A stretch of 64,000 bases of DNA from Paenibacillus faecis (GCF_008084145.1 NZ_VSDO01000004.1:236202-300201), one strand, 5' to 3'; shown: positions 9,507 through 18,812, counted from the first letter of the stretch. Translations and numbers: made by a program. Notes: generated by a model from the letters alone, not told the origin.

Positions 9507-10128
9507 GCCACTTTTTCTCGATCGCCTTGGCGACCGACTCCTGCCGTGACTGGGTGTTCAGCTTGGCCATGATATTCGAGATGATGTATTCGACATTGCG
9601 CTGGCTCATAAAGAGCCGGTCGGCAATGTCTTTATTTTTGCCGCCCGTGGCGATGAGTCGAAGAACTTCGATTTCCTTGGCGGTGAGCGGGCGTTCCTCC
9701 GTTTCCCCCGGCAACGTTAGCGGCGATTTCGTCCGCAGCCCCCGGGCCAAAGGCAAAGGGAGGACGACCAAATCCTGCAGGGCGAGCCGGATACCGGCGA
9801 TAAACTCCTCCTCGCCCAGCGATTTTTCCAGCATGCCGCAGACACCCGCTTCGATAAGATGATCGTAATGATCGGCCAGATCCTCCCCCGTCAGGATGAC
9901 GATCCGGGCTTCGGGCCGCCGCTCGAGCGTCGCCTGGGTCAACTGAAACCCGTTCATCCCTGGAAGCTTGAGATCGAACAAATACAGATCAAAGGCCGTT
10001 TCTTCCACCAGTTTTAATGCCTGGTCTCCATCCGAGGCTACCTGTGCGTGAAATCCGTACTTGTCCAAAATCATCGCGGTGCCGCTCAGAAAAGTGCGGT
10101 GATCGTCAACCAGTAATAATCGTGCCAT
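9490..10128 (-). CDS. NarL/ComA-type response regulator
   Basis: 212 aa from ATG 10128, preceded by GGAGG 9 bp upstream; upstream in-frame starts (to 10326) would add a basic, non-conserved leader and are rejected. The receiver domain starts ARLLLVDDHRTF, with phospho-acceptor D52 (FDLKLPGMNG), the Thr switch (VILTG) and K102. The C-terminal LuxR-type HTH contains LTAKEIEVLRLIATGGKNKD and IADRLFMSQRNVEYIISNI. It should be phosphorylated by the sensor kinase encoded tail to tail with it and bind DNA as a dimer. Its promoter must lie in 10129-10358, shared with the divergent acyltransferase gene, a candidate target. Confidence 0.93.
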   Translation of the reverse strand: MARLLLVDDHRTFLSGTAMILDKYGFHAQVASDGDQALKLVEETAFDLYLFDLKLPGMNGFQLTQATLERRPEARIVILTGEDLADHYDHLIEAGVCGMLEKSLGEEEFIAGIRLALQDLVVLPLPLARGLRTKSPLTLPGETEERPLTAKEIEVLRLIATGGKNKDIADRLFMSQRNVEYIISNIMAKLNTQSRQESVAKAIEKKWLRLEP

Positions 10129-10358
10129 GCTTTTTCGCCTCCGCCAGTGGGTTAAAAAGGTCCGTGTTCCGCTTCTGTTCATTGTATCATCCCGGACAGG
10201 CTCCCGGCACCGCCGCATTTTGGCCGATCGGCCGAAAAGATGCCGCACCGTTTCCGAAATCTCTCTTTCGGTACCCTGTCCTTTTCTTTCGGTGAAAAGA
10301 GGCGGAACTCCATGGTAAGGTAGCATCGATCACGCATTAGCGAAATGGGGGCTGCAAT

Positions 10359-11498
10359 ATGATACATAGCGCAAAGCGCATAGTTTATCTGGATCGGCTG
10401 AAAACGTTTATGACGATCCTGGTTATCCTTCACCACACCGCGATTACATATGGCGGGGCCGGCGACTGGTATTATGTCGACCCGGAGAATGACGGGGTGT
10501 CCGAAACGATCCTGACCATTTTCACGACGGTCAACCAAACCTTTTTTATGGGACTGTTCTTTTTTATCTCGGGATATGTGACGCCGACTTCCTATGACCG
10601 AAAAGGGGGAGCCCGGTTTTTGAGCGACCGTCTGCTGCGATTCGGACTCCCGATCCTGGCATATATGACCGTAATCGGGCCGCTGGTCAACGGGATTTCC
10701 CAAGGGTTCAAAGGCTCGTTCGCGTCTTATGCCGCCCATGAACTGTTAACGGACTCTTGGCGGGGAATTGTGGAATTCCAGGTGGGACCGCTTTGGTTTC
10801 TGGTGGCGCTGCTGTTGTTCTGCGGGGGATACGCGCTTTACCGGCAGGCGGCGGACAAATTAACGGTCCGCTTCGGGATGCGCGAGTTAAGCCCGGGCCC
10901 AGGGCTCTTTTGCGGGTATTTGCTTGCCGTTTCGCTCGGCAACTTCGCGGTCCGGCTCGTTTACCCGGTCGGGGAAACGTTCTTTTCTTTGCAGTTGGGG
11001 TACTTCCCCGCTTATATCGCCCTGTTCTTCGGCGGCATCGCCGCAAGCCGGGGGCGGTGGCTGGAAAAGCTGACCGCGGTGGAGGCACGCAGATGGAGAA
11101 CAGTGGCTCTGATCGTGCTTGTGCTGCTCTTGGCCGTGCTGGCGTTTGGCGGGGCCGCGGATGACATCTCGCCGTACATGGGCGGCTGGACATGGCAATC
11201 CGCCGTCTATTCGGCGGCCGACCCCGTGCTGGGTTTCGCGCTCAGCTACGGCCTGCTCGTCTATTTTCGGGACGCCCGTAACCATCCTTATGGAAAATAC
11301 ACCGCCTGGCTGACCGGTGCCGCCTTTGCCGCGTATATCATTCATCCGCTGTTCGTCACGGGCGTCACCTACGCCATGCGCCATTGGACGATATTCCCTC
11401 TTTTGAAGTTCGTCGTCGCGGCGGCGCTAATCGTGCCGCTTACCTTTGCCGCTGCCGGGATGTTAAAGAGAGTTCCGGGGTTGAAAAAGGGACTATAG
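10359..11498 (+). CDS. Acyltransferase family 3 integral membrane protein
   Basis: 379 aa, about ten predicted membrane helices. The start RIVYLDRLKTFMTILVILHH followed by TAITYGG is characteristic of the acyltransferase-3 family, which moves acyl groups (often acetyl) across the membrane onto sugars, cell-wall glycans or lipids; the early His pair is the family's conserved region. The acceptor cannot be deduced. It has no C-terminal SGNH domain, so it is the membrane-only form. GGGGGCTGC lies shortly upstream of the ATG. It is divergent from the response regulator with 230 bp between, so control by that system is plausible but unproven. Confidence 0.85.
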   Translation: MIHSAKRIVYLDRLKTFMTILVILHHTAITYGGAGDWYYVDPENDGVSETILTIFTTVNQTFFMGLFFFISGYVTPTSYDRKGGARFLSDRLLRFGLPILAYMTVIGPLVNGISQGFKGSFASYAAHELLTDSWRGIVEFQVGPLWFLVALLLFCGGYALYRQAADKLTVRFGMRELSPGPGLFCGYLLAVSLGNFAVRLVYPVGETFFSLQLGYFPAYIALFFGGIAASRGRWLEKLTAVEARRWRTVALIVLVLLLAVLAFGGAADDISPYMGGWTWQSAVYSAADPVLGFALSYGLLVYFRDARNHPYGKYTAWLTGAAFAAYIIHPLFVTGVTYAMRHWTIFPLLKFVVAAALIVPLTFAAAGMLKRVPGLKKGL

Positions 11499-11525
11499 AT
11501 CCAAATCGCATTTTGTCAATTTTTG

Positions 11526-11554
11526 TTGACAGATATAGAGGACTGGTCCATACT
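11526..11554 (+). promoter_or_regulatory. Sigma-A-like promoter for the ABC transporter operon
   Basis: TTGACA (11526-11531), 17 bp, CATACT (11549-11554), about 58 bp before the binding-protein start. The -35 is perfect and the -10 weak. Confidence 0.45.
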
Positions 11555-11612
11555 ATTGCCATATTAATTCAATAGGAATTATAAGAAATTAGTAATTAAG
11601 GGGGCAGTTGTG

Positions 11613-13217
11613 ATGCGTTTCGGATCATCTCTAAAGAAGTCGGCAGGGCTAGGCTTATTGACCATTTTATTATTGGGGTTGGTTGCCGGATGCGGGGGAG
11701 GCACTAAATCCGCGGAACAAACCCCAGCAGCCGGGGAGAGCGCGAATTCAAGCGCCAATTCGACCGAACCCGCTAAGGGCGGAACATTCGTGTATGGACG
11801 GCCCGCCGCGGTGAACTCGTTTGATTTGCACAATCAAATTACGGCGAACAACGCTTTTGCGATCGATAAAGTGTTCGAATCTTTGGTTACCTTCGACAGC
11901 GAGGGCAACATCGTCGACTGGCTGGCGGAGTCCCACAAGATCAGCGAGGATGGATTGACCTATACGTTCGTGCTGCGCGACGGCTTGAAATTCTCCAACG
12001 GCAATGCGGTTACGGCGGAAGATGCGGTCTTTTCGCTCCAGCGGCACTTGGAAGTCGGCGGTCCGCTCGCGATTTCGGCCAAAGTGGACGCGGTGAAAGC
12101 GCAGGATGACCGCACGCTCGTCATCACGTTGAAGGAACCGTACACGCCGTTTATTTCCGAGTTGTCCAATTTCTCGAACGGCATTATTCCGAAAGACTTC
12201 GGCGGGGTTTCCGAGGAGGAGTTCTTCAAGAAACCGGTGGGCACAGGACCGTTTGTGGTCGACAACTGGGACCCGGCGGGCGATGTGACTTTTGTGAAAA
12301 ATCCGCATTACTGGCAGGAAGGCAAACCCTATATAGACAAGCTGGTTTACAAGCTGATTCAGGATGACAGTCAGGCTATCAACCAGTTGAAGGCGGGGGA
12401 AGTGAACGCGATTGAGTCCCTGGCCTTGCAAAATGCCAATGAAATCAAGCAGGGCCCCGGCACAAAAGTACTGACCAATGGCGGCTGGGTGACGGAGCAG
12501 CTGTTCTTCAATACGTTGGACGAGCATTTCTCCGATGTACACGTTCGCCGCGCGCTGGCACTGGCCATCGACCGCGCGGGGCTGACCAACGCGCTGACCT
12601 TTGGATACGCCAAACCGGCGAATTCGCTGCTGCCGACGGCGATTCCTTACAACGCCAACGATACGATCCAACCGTTGAATTTCGATGTGACCGCCGCCAA
12701 GGAAGAGCTGGCCAAGTCGGCTTTCCCTAACGGCTTCTCCACCAAATTGCTCGTTGCGTCCGGAAACAGCACCCGCGCGCAGGAAGCGCAAATTATTCAG
12801 GCCGCGGGCAAGGAAATCGGAATCAATATTGAGATCGAATCCATTGAATTGGCCACGTTCCGCGAGCGTTTCTTTGCTTATGACTTCTCGGCGATGCTGA
12901 ACAGCGGCCAGGCCGATTCGCCCGACGCGAACTCGATTATCGCGTTCCAGACCGATCCGGAGGGCTTCAGCAAATCTTATTGGACGCATTATACCAATGA
13001 TGAAGTGACCAAGCTGCTGCATGAAGGGCAAAAGACGCCAGATGGAGATGGCCGTGCCGCGGTGTACTCCAAGCTGCTGCAAACTCTGGCGGATGAAGTG
13101 CCTTACATCCCGCTTTATTATCCGGATATTCTGAAGGGCGTCGGCTCTTCCGTGGAAGGCCTCACGGTTTTGCCAAACGGAAGCCTCCGCTTTGAAGAAG
13201 TGCGTATTCAGAAATGA
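11613..13217 (+). CDS. Peptide/opine-type ABC transporter substrate-binding lipoprotein (SBP_bac_5)
   Basis: 534 aa from ATG 11613, preceded by AAGGGGG; a GTG three bases earlier is too close to that site. The signal sequence ends in a lipobox LGLVAGC with lipidated C27, then a low-complexity Ala/Glu/Ser linker. The mature part has the family 5 (DppA/OppA-type) fold: KGGTFVYGRPAAVNSFDLHN at its start and LTYTFVLRDGLKFSNGNAVT. It captures small solutes outside the membrane for the two permeases directly downstream; its stop overlaps the first permease start by 4 bp (ATGA). The family binds peptides, nickel, opines and glutathione; the downstream aminotransferase and amidohydrolase suggest a nitrogen compound. 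Confidence 0.93.
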   Translation: MRFGSSLKKSAGLGLLTILLLGLVAGCGGGTKSAEQTPAAGESANSSANSTEPAKGGTFVYGRPAAVNSFDLHNQITANNAFAIDKVFESLVTFDSEGNIVDWLAESHKISEDGLTYTFVLRDGLKFSNGNAVTAEDAVFSLQRHLEVGGPLAISAKVDAVKAQDDRTLVITLKEPYTPFISELSNFSNGIIPKDFGGVSEEEFFKKPVGTGPFVVDNWDPAGDVTFVKNPHYWQEGKPYIDKLVYKLIQDDSQAINQLKAGEVNAIESLALQNANEIKQGPGTKVLTNGGWVTEQLFFNTLDEHFSDVHVRRALALAIDRAGLTNALTFGYAKPANSLLPTAIPYNANDTIQPLNFDVTAAKEELAKSAFPNGFSTKLLVASGNSTRAQEAQIIQAAGKEIGINIEIESIELATFRERFFAYDFSAMLNSGQADSPDANSIIAFQTDPEGFSKSYWTHYTNDEVTKLLHEGQKTPDGDGRAAVYSKLLQTLADEVPYIPLYYPDILKGVGSSVEGLTVLPNGSLRFEEVRIQK

Positions 13218-14200
13218 TAAGATCCGGCAGAACGTTGACGAAGTCGGCGGGGACCGCATCATACCGGTGGCTTGCGACAGCCGTCTTGAGAGCCGCGGCC
13301 GTCATCCTTCTCGTGATGACCGCCGTGTTCTTCCTCATCCGCATCGTGCCCGGGGACCCCGCCAAAATGATCCTGGGAGAGTACAGCACGCCCGAGGCCA
13401 TCGCGCGAATGCGCCATACGCTCGGGCTGGATCTCCCTTTGTGGGAGCAGTTTGTCCGGTTTGTGAAGACATTGTTCACGCAGGGGGACACCGGCAATTC
13501 CATCATTGCCGGAACCTCCACCCGGGAGCTGATTGCCGAACGGGCACCCGTGACGCTGCTGCTGATCGGGATGGCCTGCATCGCGGCGATCGTGATCGCC
13601 CTTTTGCTCGCCACGCTGGCCGCTACGCAGAAAGACAAGCTGCTGGATCATCTGATCCGTATTTTTCCTACCGTCACGCTGGGTATGCCAATCTTCTGGG
13701 TTGGCTTACTTTTGATTCTGGTGTTCAGTGTCCGTCTGCGCTGGTTCCCGGTCGGCGGGATCGGGGAAGGCTGGGCCGGTACCCTGCACAGCCTCGCGCT
13801 TCCGGCGATTACGGTGGCTTTTTCGCAAATTCCCACCCTGATTCGGTCGCTGCGCGTCCAAATGCTTGAAGTGTTGGAATCGGATTTTGTGGTCACCTTG
13901 AAGGCGGCGGGAATTCCCGGCAGGGTGATTCTGTTCAAGCATGTGGTGCGGAATGCCGCTCTTCCGACGCTGATGCTGCTCGGCGTAAATATTTCGTATC
14001 TGATCGGCGGCACTCTGGTGGTTGAGCAGGTGTTCGGCATTAAGGGAATCGGCAGCCTGCTGTTCACTTCCATTTCCAATCGGGACTTCCCGGTCATTCA
14101 AGGAATCGCCCTTTACTGTGCGATCGGGGTCGTTATCGTCAGTCTCCTGATTGAGATCCTATCCTGGTGGCTTGATCCCAGAACGAAAGGAACATCATGA
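13214..14200 (+). CDS. ABC transporter permease, DppB/OppB type
   Basis: 328 aa inner-membrane subunit. An N-terminal helix (about 18-38, with FFLIRIVPGDPAK next to it) is followed by five more. The cytoplasmic EAA loop that contacts the ATPase is seen as LKAAGIPGRVILFKHVVRNA. It overlaps the binding-protein gene and the next permease gene by 4 bp each (ATGA), indicating translational coupling. Forms a heterodimeric channel with the next product. Confidence 0.94.
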   Translation: MIRSGRTLTKSAGTASYRWLATAVLRAAAVILLVMTAVFFLIRIVPGDPAKMILGEYSTPEAIARMRHTLGLDLPLWEQFVRFVKTLFTQGDTGNSIIAGTSTRELIAERAPVTLLLIGMACIAAIVIALLLATLAATQKDKLLDHLIRIFPTVTLGMPIFWVGLLLILVFSVRLRWFPVGGIGEGWAGTLHSLALPAITVAFSQIPTLIRSLRVQMLEVLESDFVVTLKAAGIPGRVILFKHVVRNAALPTLMLLGVNISYLIGGTLVVEQVFGIKGIGSLLFTSISNRDFPVIQGIALYCAIGVVIVSLLIEILSWWLDPRTKGTS

Positions 14201-15060
14201 AACCTATAACGATAGACTCTCCAACGCCAAGGAACGGGAAGACGGGCGCTCTAAGCCGATTATGGCGGACCCCTTCCCTTCTGGCGGGAAGTATCATGCT
14301 GGCCGTCCTTGTTTTGCTGGCGGTGTTGATTCCCCTGATCAGCCCTTATGATCCCACGAAGCAGGATTTGAGCGCTTTTTTGCAGCCCCCGTCCGCCGAA
14401 CATTGGCTGGGGACAGACCAGTTGGGCCGCGATTTGTTCACGCGGCTGATCTACGCCGCACGGACGGATTTGACCATTATGGTCCTGGCCGAGATCATTC
14501 CGTTCTGCGTCGGCGTTTTTTTGGGAATGATCGCGGGATATTACGGAAAATGGCTCGATACGGTCATTTCGCTGATTACGGACACATTCATCGCTTTTCC
14601 GTTCTACTTGATTGTCATTATCGTCGCTTTTGCCAGCGGTGCCGGGCAGCGGGGTATTTATATCACCTTTATCCTGGTAGGCTGGATCGTATTCGCCCGA
14701 GTGACCCGGGGGCTAACGGCCTCGTTTCGCCGTCAGGAATGGGTAGCGTCCGCCCGGACCTTGGGACTGCCCGGAGTGCGGATCATGCTGCGCCATATTT
14801 TGCCTAACGTGCTGCCGCAGGCCATTGTAGTGCTTATGACGGACATGGTCGGATTGCTCGTGGCGATCGTGACGCTTGGTTATCTTGGCATCGGCATTAC
14901 CCCGCCGACCCCGGATTGGGGGACGATGATTTTCGACGGTCAGCCGTTCATCACCACAGCCTGGTGGCTGTCGGCGGTTCCCGGATTTGCCGTCGTGTAT
15001 ACGGGAATCGCGTTGTCTCTGGTGGGGGATGGATTGGCCGATTTATGGAGGAAAAAATGA
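14197..15060 (+). CDS. ABC transporter permease, DppC/OppC type
   Basis: 287 aa. The N-terminal helix is near residues 27-47 (SIMLAVLVLLAVLIPLIS), followed by the OppC_N signature HWLGTDQLGRDLFTRLIYAA. The EAA loop reads ARTLGLPGVRIMLRHILPNV. Starts inside the stop of the upstream permease (ATGA) and ends overlapping the ATPase start in the same way. Second half of the transmembrane channel. Confidence 0.94.
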   Translation: MKPITIDSPTPRNGKTGALSRLWRTPSLLAGSIMLAVLVLLAVLIPLISPYDPTKQDLSAFLQPPSAEHWLGTDQLGRDLFTRLIYAARTDLTIMVLAEIIPFCVGVFLGMIAGYYGKWLDTVISLITDTFIAFPFYLIVIIVAFASGAGQRGIYITFILVGWIVFARVTRGLTASFRRQEWVASARTLGLPGVRIMLRHILPNVLPQAIVVLMTDMVGLLVAIVTLGYLGIGITPPTPDWGTMIFDGQPFITTAWWLSAVPGFAVVYTGIALSLVGDGLADLWRKK

Positions 15061-15815
15061 TGTCGATACAACCGCTCCTGGAAGTAGAAGGACTGTCGTT
15101 GGCGGCCAAACCCGGCGGCAAAATCTTAGTCGATACGATCAGCTTCACGTTGAACAAAGGAGAAACGTTGGGCTTGGTAGGGGAATCGGGCTCCGGCAAG
15201 TCGCTTACGCTGCGTGCGGTCCTGGGGCTTCTTCCCCGGGGCGTGGAGAAGGTCGGAGGAGCCATCCAAAGCGGGGCGAGCAGCGCGATGGTGTTTCAGG
15301 ACCCCCGCGGGGCGCTGGACCCGCTCTGTCCGGTCGTGAAGCAGCTTACGGAAGTCGTGTACTACCGGCAGAAATTAAGCCGGAAGGCTTCGCGCGCGGC
15401 CGCATTGGAATTGCTCGATCGGCTCGGACTGCCGGATTCTTTAAAGCACACCGACCGGTATCCGAGCCAGCTGTCGGGCGGACAGTGTCAGCGCGTCGTC
15501 ATCGCCATGGCCCTGGCGTGCAAGCCGGGGATTCTGCTCTGCGACGAGCCCACCACGGCGCTGGACGTCACCGTGCAGCGGCAAATCATCGAGACGATTT
15601 CGGCGCTGCAGAAAGAGTTGGGATTTGCCATGGTCTTCGTCACGCACAACCTGGCCATTGCGGCGGCGATGTGCTCCAAGCTGTGCGTGATGAAGGAAGG
15701 GCGAATCGTTGAGCAGGGAGAAGCCCGGGCTCTTTTGCAGAATCCGCAAGATCCTTACACGCAAATGCTGATGAACTCGGTGCTTCCCGTACCTGAGCTG
15801 GAAGGGAGCGTTTAA
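15057..15815 (+). CDS. ABC transporter ATP-binding protein, DppD/OppD type
   Basis: 252 aa from ATG 15057; a second ATG at 15060 is equally well placed behind GGAGG. Reading frames extending upstream to 14916 run inside the permease and are rejected. Walker A GESGSGKS, Q-loop VFQDPRG, signature LSGGQCQRV, Walker B ILLCDEPTTALD and the switch His (VTHNL) are intact, so it should hydrolyse ATP. At 252 aa it is shorter than typical OppD because it ends soon after PYTQMLMNSVLP, the usual oligopeptide-type tail. Pairs with the next gene product. Confidence 0.94.
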   Translation: MMSIQPLLEVEGLSLAAKPGGKILVDTISFTLNKGETLGLVGESGSGKSLTLRAVLGLLPRGVEKVGGAIQSGASSAMVFQDPRGALDPLCPVVKQLTEVVYYRQKLSRKASRAAALELLDRLGLPDSLKHTDRYPSQLSGGQCQRVVIAMALACKPGILLCDEPTTALDVTVQRQIIETISALQKELGFAMVFVTHNLAIAAAMCSKLCVMKEGRIVEQGEARALLQNPQDPYTQMLMNSVLPVPELEGSV

Positions 15816-15816
15816 T

Positions 15817-16605
15817 ATGGAGTCAGCCCTGCAAGTCAAAAATCTGACCGTCCATTATGGCGGGTTTACGGCGCTCGATGGGGTCGATTTAAACATAGAG
15901 CGGCATGCCACGCTCGGTCTTGTCGGCGAGAGCGGCTCGGGGAAATCGACGCTGGCCCGGGTTGTCGCCGGGTTGATCGCGCCGGATGAAGGGCAGATTC
16001 TACTGGAATCGGAACTCTTGACGAAGAAGAGAAGCCGCGAGCAGCATAAAAAGATTCAGATGATTTTTCAGAATCCCGACGCCTCGCTTAATCCCAAGCA
16101 TTCCATCCGGCAGATCCTCAGCGAAGCGTTATTGTTCCATCGTATCGTGGACCGCAAGCAAGTCGAGCGGCGGTGCAGGGAATGGCTGGACCGGGTCCAC
16201 ATTCCGGGGAACGCTTTGGACCGGTATCCCCATGAATTCTCGGGCGGCCAGCGGCAGCGGATCGCCATCGCTCGCGCTTTAAGCGTGGAACCACGCATAC
16301 TGATCGCGGATGAACCGACGAGCGCGCTGGATGTATCCGTTCAGCGCAGCGTGCTGGACTTGTTTAACACGCTGAAGGAGGAGCTTCAGCTGACCATGCT
16401 GTTTATTTCCCATGATCTGGGAGTCATTCATGAAATCAGCGATACCGTGGCGGTCATGAAACAGGGGAGGCTCGTGGAGGTCCAAGCCAAGGCTCCGTTC
16501 TTCGCCCGCCCCGAAACGGCATATAGCCGCGAGCTGCTGTCCGCGGTTCCGAGAATGCCGAAGCTCAGCACAACACCAGGAGGTAATCATGAGTCAAGAA
16601 CCTAA
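15817..16605 (+). CDS. ABC transporter ATP-binding protein, DppF/OppF type
   Basis: 262 aa; starts one base after the preceding stop codon. Walker A GESGSGKST, Q-loop IFQNPDASLNP, signature FSGGQRQRIAIARAL, Walker B ILIADEPTSALD and switch His (ISHDLG) are all present. Second ATPase of the importer. Its 3' end overlaps the aminotransferase gene by 17 bp, and an AGGAGG inside this gene (just before 16589) serves that downstream start, tying transport to metabolism. Confidence 0.94.
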   Translation: MESALQVKNLTVHYGGFTALDGVDLNIERHATLGLVGESGSGKSTLARVVAGLIAPDEGQILLESELLTKKRSREQHKKIQMIFQNPDASLNPKHSIRQILSEALLFHRIVDRKQVERRCREWLDRVHIPGNALDRYPHEFSGGQRQRIAIARALSVEPRILIADEPTSALDVSVQRSVLDLFNTLKEELQLTMLFISHDLGVIHEISDTVAVMKQGRLVEVQAKAPFFARPETAYSRELLSAVPRMPKLSTTPGGNHESRT

Positions 16606-17662
16606 AAATAGAGGCTTTGCCGGATTCGTACCGCTGTCGCTTTCCGAGTTTGAGACGTTGACAGGACAGCTCTCCAAGCTGTTGTCAACGCAGTATGCCC
16701 CCGTGATCATTCCCGGGGAGGCGATCCTCGGCATCGAGGCGATGGCCGCGGGGATCGCCTCGCCCGGCCGGAAGATTTTGAATGTGGTGACGGGCCCTTA
16801 CGGAAGCTTGTTCGGCAAGTGGCTGGAACGCGGCGGCGCGGAAGTCGTCCAAGTGGAAGTCCCGTTCGACGAGGTCGTTACCGCGGATGAAATTGGGAGG
16901 GCGATAGAGAGGCACAAACCGTGTGCGCTCTCTTTTGTGCAGGCGGAAGTGGTCACGGGCGGTTCCAATCCGGCTGAAGACATATTAAAGGCGGCGCGCG
17001 AGTTCAACCTCATCACGGTCATGGACTCCGTGTCGGCGGTGGGGGGAGAGGCCCTGCCGGTCGATGCGTGGGGCGTTGACTTCGTGGCGGTAGGCGCGCA
17101 AAAAGCCTTGGCCGGTCCCAACGGCGTCAGCGCCGTAAGCATTTCCCCGCGCGGCTGGGACTTCCTTGAATCGAACGCCCATGCGCCGCGCAACTCCATC
17201 TTGTCCCTGCTGGATTTGAAGCCGAACGAGCAGGGAACGGCGCCGGTACGGGTGCCGCCGAATATTCCGACCCTGGAGGCCAGAGCTTTGATCTCCGCTT
17301 TGGCGCGCGTGGAGGAGGAAGGGTTGGAGCAGGTGATTCGGCGGCATGAACGGGCCGCCGCCTCTGCGATTGCGGGCATCCAAGCCTTGGGGATCGCGCC
17401 ATGGCAGAAGGACAGCCGATATTATTCGACGCTGACGACGACCGTGCAGATCGCCGGTGAACCGGGTTTGCGGATCGGCCAACCCATCGGCATCGTCGCT
17501 CCCGGAGACGGGGAGCTGTTCGGACAGCTGCTGCGCATCAACCACTTCGGAGCGAACGCTTGCCGGGAGAGCGTCGAAGAAGCCATCCGGACACTTGCGG
17601 GGCTGGTGAACCGCGATCCCGAACCGTCTGTCGAAGCGATCAAGAAAGTATGGGGGGAATGA
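16589..17662 (+). CDS. Class V PLP-dependent aminotransferase (alanine-glyoxylate transaminase-like)
   Basis: 357 aa fold type I aminotransferase of the AGXT/PhnW/serine-glyoxylate group. Visible motifs: VVTGPYGSLFGKWLERGGAE (phosphate-binding glycine-rich part), VMDSVSAVGGE (D146, pairs with the pyridine nitrogen) and VAVGAQKALAGPNG (K172, Schiff-base lysine). The C-terminal small domain ends in LRINHFGANA. Family members move an amino group between alanine, serine or 2-aminoethylphosphonate and glyoxylate/pyruvate; the substrate here is unknown. Translationally coupled to the ABC importer upstream and 4 bp before the amidohydrolase, so it probably works on an imported amino compound or its hydrolysis product. 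Confidence 0.88.
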   Translation: MSQEPKNRGFAGFVPLSLSEFETLTGQLSKLLSTQYAPVIIPGEAILGIEAMAAGIASPGRKILNVVTGPYGSLFGKWLERGGAEVVQVEVPFDEVVTADEIGRAIERHKPCALSFVQAEVVTGGSNPAEDILKAAREFNLITVMDSVSAVGGEALPVDAWGVDFVAVGAQKALAGPNGVSAVSISPRGWDFLESNAHAPRNSILSLLDLKPNEQGTAPVRVPPNIPTLEARALISALARVEEEGLEQVIRRHERAAASAIAGIQALGIAPWQKDSRYYSTLTTTVQIAGEPGLRIGQPIGIVAPGDGELFGQLLRINHFGANACRESVEEAIRTLAGLVNRDPEPSVEAIKKVWGE

Positions 17663-17666
17663 GACC

Positions 17667-18812
17667 ATGATCGGCAAAAGCCCTGCATCGCAGCCCCAAA
17701 CCCTTCATCAAGTGTATATAGCGGGGATGGGGGAGAAAAGGTTTGACATCTCGATCCGAGACGGCCGGTTCGCCTCGATTACCGAAGCCGATCCGCGCCG
17801 TCCAGCCGAACCGGATCAGGCGGCCCGGGAGATCTGGATCAGTCCGGGCGTGATCGATCTGCATACCCATCTGGCTTGGACCGACTTTGACCATGCCGAT
17901 CAGTTGAAACGGGATCCGCATGAGGTGGAAGTGATGCAGGCCCGGGCTTTTGAAGCCACCCTGCGCACCGGCGTGACGACGGCGAGGGATGCGGGCGGGA
18001 TTCGGCCCGGGACCGTGCGGCATATCGTCGAGCACTATGGGCAGCCCCTGCGGGTACAGACCTGCAGCGATATGTTGGGGGCGGCCGATGCCCGCGGGGT
18101 TCAACATCTGGGACGGCGTCTCTCTGAGATTTATGAGACCGGTGCGGGCTGGGTCAAAATCATGGCGACAGGCGGCCTGGGAACGCCGGCGGAGCAGGTG
18201 CTCGATCCGAACTTCTCCGAAGCGGAGTTCCGTTTTATCGTCCGCCATGCGCATGAGCATCACAAAAAGGTGATGGTTCATACCTGGGGCGGAGTCACCG
18301 TCGATTGGTCGATCGCCGCGGGAGTGGAGTCCATCGAGCACGGGATGTTTTTGACGGCGGATCAGGCCGGACGGCTTGCCGAAGCTGTGGGCGCCTTTGT
18401 GCCCACGGCGTCGATTTATCGCATCGCGGCCGATCCGCATGGCGTGCTGGGCCTGCCTCCGGTGATCCGCGACCGGGCGGCTCGCGCCGCCGAAGCCCAT
18501 CCGAAGGCGCTGGCCTATGCCATGTGTGCGGGCGTCCGGATCGGCTTCGGCACGGATTACGCCACCCCCGCCCTGCACGGGCACAACCTTCAAGAGCTGG
18601 ACGTCTTGAAGGATTACGGCCTGTCCTGGGCCGATGCGTGGCGGGCCGCCACCGGGACGGCCGCCGAGATTCTCGGCAGCGGCGGCGAGCTGGGGAAGAT
18701 CGCGGAAGGGTACGTGGCGGACGCGATTCTTTTTGACGCCGATCCTTACCGGGCGCAAACGGCGGCCGAGCTGCAGAAAAGCATCGTATCCGTTATGGTC
18801 GGAGCGGGATAA
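17667..18812 (+). CDS. Metal-dependent amidohydrolase (imidazolonepropionase/prolidase-like)
   Basis: 381 aa amidohydrolase-superfamily TIM barrel. Metal ligands visible: DLHTHL (H66, H68), probable carboxylated lysine in VKIMATGG (K164), VHTWGG (H205), IEHGM (H225) and FGTDYA (D297). This arrangement fits binuclear hydrolases that cleave cyclic or linear amides, including Xaa-Pro/Xaa-Arg dipeptidases. Starts 4 bp after the aminotransferase stop. In context, an imported amide or dipeptide could be hydrolysed here and its amine transaminated by the neighbour; order and substrate are inference. Last gene of the operon, followed by a terminator at 18908. Confidence 0.87.
   Translation: MIGKSPASQPQTLHQVYIAGMGEKRFDISIRDGRFASITEADPRRPAEPDQAAREIWISPGVIDLHTHLAWTDFDHADQLKRDPHEVEVMQARAFEATLRTGVTTARDAGGIRPGTVRHIVEHYGQPLRVQTCSDMLGAADARGVQHLGRRLSEIYETGAGWVKIMATGGLGTPAEQVLDPNFSEAEFRFIVRHAHEHHKKVMVHTWGGVTVDWSIAAGVESIEHGMFLTADQAGRLAEAVGAFVPTASIYRIAADPHGVLGLPPVIRDRAARAAEAHPKALAYAMCAGVRIGFGTDYATPALHGHNLQELDVLKDYGLSWADAWRAATGTAAEILGSGGELGKIAEGYVADAILFDADPYRAQTAAELQKSIVSVMVGAG

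Noticed and set aside
11748..13262. 504-codon minus-strand frame
   Set aside because: Antisense to the binding-protein gene with its lipobox and family motifs; no recognisable protein features of its own.
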